From positions 1 through 5,783 of the forward strand of contig JAUPTP010000176.1 in assembly GCA_030918015.1 (NCBI GenBank): 5,783 nucleotides of DNA, written 5' to 3'. The translations under genes and the position numbers were made by a program. Under the pieces are notes generated by a model that made no database searches, was not told where the DNA came from, and was given only the letters and a program-made list of their open reading frames with translations. The first letter of the stretch is position 1. Each line of letters begins with the position of its first letter. This document shows positions 5,195-5,783 of the stretch, piece after piece. The stretch is from Pseudomonadota bacterium (lineage in GTDB: Bacteria; Pseudomonadota; Gammaproteobacteria; Burkholderiales; Burkholderiaceae_C).

Positions 5195-5783
5195 ATGAAA
5201 CGCATCGTCCTGTTCCTCGTCACCAACCTGGCCGTGATGCTGGTGCTGGGCATCGCCTCGAGCGTGCTGGGCATCAACCGCTATCTCGACGCGCAGGGCC
5301 TGCACGTCGGCATGCTGCTGGTCTTCTCGCTGTTCATGGGCTTCACTGGCGCGATCGTCTCGCTGCTGATGAGCAAGCCGATGGCGAAGTGGAGCACCGG
5401 CGCGCAGGTCATCAACGACTCGAACGATCCGATGCACCGCTGGATCGTCGGCACGGTGGCCCGCTTCGCGCAGAAGGCGGGCATCGGCATGCCCGAGGTG
5501 GCGATCTACGACGGCGAGCCCAACGCCTTCGCCACCGGCGCCTTCCGCGACTCGGCGCTGGTGGCGGTCTCCACCGGGCTGCTGCAGAGCATGACCCGCG
5601 AGGAGGTCGAGGCGGTCATCGGCCACGAGGTCGCGCATGTCGCCAACGGCGACATGGTGACGCTGACGCTGATCCAGGGCGTGGTCAACACCTTCGTGGT
5701 CTTCATCTCGCGCGTGGTCGGCTATGTCGTCGACCGGCTGATCCTGAAGAACGACAAGGACGCCCCCGGCATCGGCTACATCG
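5195..5783 (+). CDS. htpX: Membrane zinc metalloprotease HtpX, 5' part (runs off right edge)
   Basis: The frame is open from ATG 5195 to the window end with no stop, giving 196 complete residues of a protein usually near 290. HtpX is an inner-membrane M48B metalloprotease with its catalytic face in the cytoplasm; it degrades misfolded membrane proteins alongside FtsH. The start [11 protein letters not shown] is typical. Hydrophobic segments lie at about residues 4-24 and 37-58. The zinc motif H-E-V-A-H is at residues 144-148, with His144 and His148 as ligands and Glu145 as catalytic base, followed by A-N-G-D-M-V-T. A third hydrophobic stretch (about 155-180) comes next. The [11 protein letters not shown] segment before the motif is also characteristic. 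The third zinc ligand, a downstream Glu, is outside the window. A GAGGAG ribosome site and a possible heat-shock promoter precede it. Nothing suggests damage in the visible part. Confidence 0.95.
   Translation, partial: MKRIVLFLVTNLAVMLVLGIASSVLGINRYLDAQGLHVGMLLVFSLFMGFTGAIVSLLMSKPMAKWSTGAQVINDSNDPMHRWIVGTVARFAQKAGIGMPEVAIYDGEPNAFATGAFRDSALVAVSTGLLQSMTREEVEAVIGHEVAHVANGDMVTLTLIQGVVNTFVVFISRVVGYVVDRLILKNDKDAPGIGYI

Noticed and set aside
1..5783. Search by eye for mobile elements, CRISPR repeats, tRNA or rRNA genes and defence or toxin-antitoxin genes
   Set aside because: No terminal repeats, spaced direct repeats, cloverleaf-like segments or such protein motifs were seen. The window is almost fully occupied by housekeeping-type genes.

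Overview
The window is GC-rich (by eye about 70%), with strong G/C bias at third codon positions and dense genes on short spacers. Its proteins look most like those of Burkholderiales betaproteobacteria of the Leptothrix/Rubrivivax/Comamonadaceae kind. That placement comes from recalled protein similarity, not from a search. It reads as ordinary chromosome: I see no transposase, integrase, phage gene, CRISPR array, tRNA or rRNA, and no compositional break that would suggest transfer.

Layout from left to right: (1) the 3' part of an SGNH/GDSL-type hydrolase gene on +, cut by the left edge; (2) a convergent YciA-type acyl-CoA thioesterase on -, whose 3' end overlaps the hydrolase gene by 85 bp; (3) a short divergent promoter region; (4) a full-length Atm1/HMT-type ABC exporter half-transporter on +; (5) 34 bp later, a LysR-type regulator resembling E. 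coli HypT/YjiE; (6) pyrC, class II dihydroorotase, with every expected metal and substrate residue present; (7) an 86-bp gap with a GC-rich hairpin and a plausible heat-shock promoter; (8) the 5' part of htpX, a membrane zinc protease running off the right edge.

The genes do not form one pathway. The exporter and the LysR regulator are close enough to be co-transcribed and may share a redox/thiol theme, since Atm1 proteins bind glutathione derivatives and HypT responds to hypochlorite. pyrC is de novo pyrimidine housekeeping. htpX is membrane-protein quality control. Promoter-like boxes of a recurring type (GGGACAA..CCGG or GGTACACTG) sit directly before several starts, and the exporter and LysR genes have no Shine-Dalgarno sequence, so short-leader or leaderless transcripts are possible.

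I found no convincing new biological system. The observations most worth checking are the candidate sigma-32 promoter before htpX, the 85-bp convergent overlap, and the exporter-HypT-like regulator pairing. All intergenic stretches are under 100 bp and are covered by the entries below.
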